DNA of 64,000 bases, taken from positions 186,001 through 250,000 of the forward strand of contig NZ_CANMSS010000003.1 of assembly GCF_947500695.1 (NCBI RefSeq), written 5' to 3'. The translations under genes were made by a program, and so were the position numbers. The DNA is from an uncultured Pseudoteredinibacter sp. Its GTDB lineage: Bacteria > Pseudomonadota > Gammaproteobacteria > Pseudomonadales > Cellvibrionaceae. Below the pieces are notes generated by a model. The model ran no database searches and was not told the origin of the DNA. It saw only the letters and a list, made by a program, of their open reading frames with translations. How positions within the stretch are numbered: position 1 is the stretch's first letter; the number at the start of each line of letters is the position of its first letter. Below, one piece after another: positions 63,627-64,000 of the stretch.

Positions 63627-64000
63627 TTAGGCTAGCTTTGGGTATACCACTTGCTCGGCTGGAGCATAAGGGCAGGTGGCGGTGTAGGTTTCAACACCTT
63701 TAGTCGCCCAAAAGTTTTCGGCAAATTGATTAATTAAATTTAGAAACTCAACAGCCATATCGCGATCGATATGTTGACGAACTTTTGAGCCTTGCAGCAT
63801 GATGTTATGGGCAAGCTCGTGGGTGCCAGGAAACTTCTCAAACTGCGGCGCTTTAAAATAATCACCCCAGATAATGCGAATCTCTTCTTTAGCTTTATTG
63901 CAGTGGCTTTCTTTTTCAGCAACTAGGCGGCCAAGCTTGGCTTGATCAGCAAGGCTAAGTTCGCCTTTTGCAGCCAGCTCATTAATTTGGTCGATCATGC
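63627..64000 (-). CDS. sodN: Nickel superoxide dismutase, 5' end outside window
   Basis: C-terminal 124 residues or so of a SodN-type protein: CNKAKEEIRIIWGDYFKAPQFEKFPGTHELAHNIM ... LINQFAENFWATKGVETY. The IRIIWGDYFKPPHFEK-like block and the four-helix bundle pattern identify the family. The nickel hook (HCDLPCGVYDP) at the mature N-terminus must lie beyond the right edge and is not seen. The ATG at 63998 is internal, not the true start. Confidence 0.88.
   Translation of the reverse strand, partial: MIDQINELAAKGELSLADQAKLGRLVAEKESHCNKAKEEIRIIWGDYFKAPQFEKFPGTHELAHNIMLQGSKVRQHIDRDMAVEFLNLINQFAENFWATKGVETYTATCPYAPAEQVVYPKLA

Overview
The window is chromosomal DNA of a marine-type gammaproteobacterium. 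The order murJ ... ribF-ileS-lspA-fkpB-ispH-fimT/pilV/pilW/pilX/pilY1/pilE, followed by pilSR, nadE and ampDE, is the arrangement seen in Pseudomonas and Cellvibrionales relatives. The moderate G+C, Ni-superoxide dismutase, paired acyl-CoA dehydrogenases and intergenic stem-loop repeats fit a marine Cellvibrionales-like organism best; that assignment is inference. No tRNA, rRNA, CRISPR array, integrase or transposase was recognised.

Layout. 1-7.0 kb: a large secreted BNR/Asp-box propeller protein cut by the left edge, facing away from a 1217-residue periplasmic-propeller GGDEF-EAL protein. 7.3-10.8 kb: a LysR regulator divergent from two acyl-CoA dehydrogenase genes that look like a heteromeric enzyme. 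10.9-16.8 kb: unfamiliar genes, namely a CorA-shaped membrane protein, a periplasmic solute-binding-like protein, two small membrane proteins, a Tat-exported FAD oxidoreductase and an AraC regulator. 16.9-18.7 kb: a BlaI/BlaR1-type pair behind a 43-bp perfect palindrome. 18.7-22.5 kb: S1/P1 nuclease, amidohydrolase and TraB/GumN protein on the minus strand. 22.6-26.8 kb: a five-gene operon with pxpABC (5-oxoprolinase) between two genes whose products correspond to the two halves of mammalian D-glutamate cyclase.

27.0-37.2 kb holds housekeeping genes: the lipid II flippase murJ, a diguanylate cyclase, 3-hydroxyacyl-CoA dehydrogenase, ribF, ileS, lspA, fkpB and ispH. 37.4-48.2 kb is the type IV pilus minor pilin/PilY1 cluster with a major-type pilin, a convergent GspH-like pseudopilin and the PilS-PilR two-component system. 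nadE, ampD, ampE, a TetR regulator, yajQ, an AmpG-like permease, an alkyltransferase-like protein, a DUF481 outer-membrane protein and fxsA follow. Between fxsA and groESL lie two back-to-back stem-loop elements with a conserved 50-nt loop and unrelated 31-bp stems, then a good sigma-32 promoter for groESL.

59-64 kb is a metal-homeostasis segment: an AraC regulator, a small membrane protein, a zinc-finger-degenerate DksA2-like protein with a COG0523 GTPase behind a Zur-like site, a ChaN-type lipoprotein behind a Fur-like site, and Ni-SOD (5' end beyond the right edge) with its SodX-type protease.

Themes across the window: cell-wall recycling (ampD, ampE, AmpG-like, murJ and perhaps the D-glutamate/5-oxoproline operon), surface attachment and c-di-GMP signalling (pili, PilY1, two diguanylate cyclase genes, YajQ), and metal sparing. 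The strongest candidates for something undescribed are the paired conserved-loop stem-loops at 56.2-56.5 kb and the split D-glutamate-cyclase/5-oxoprolinase operon.
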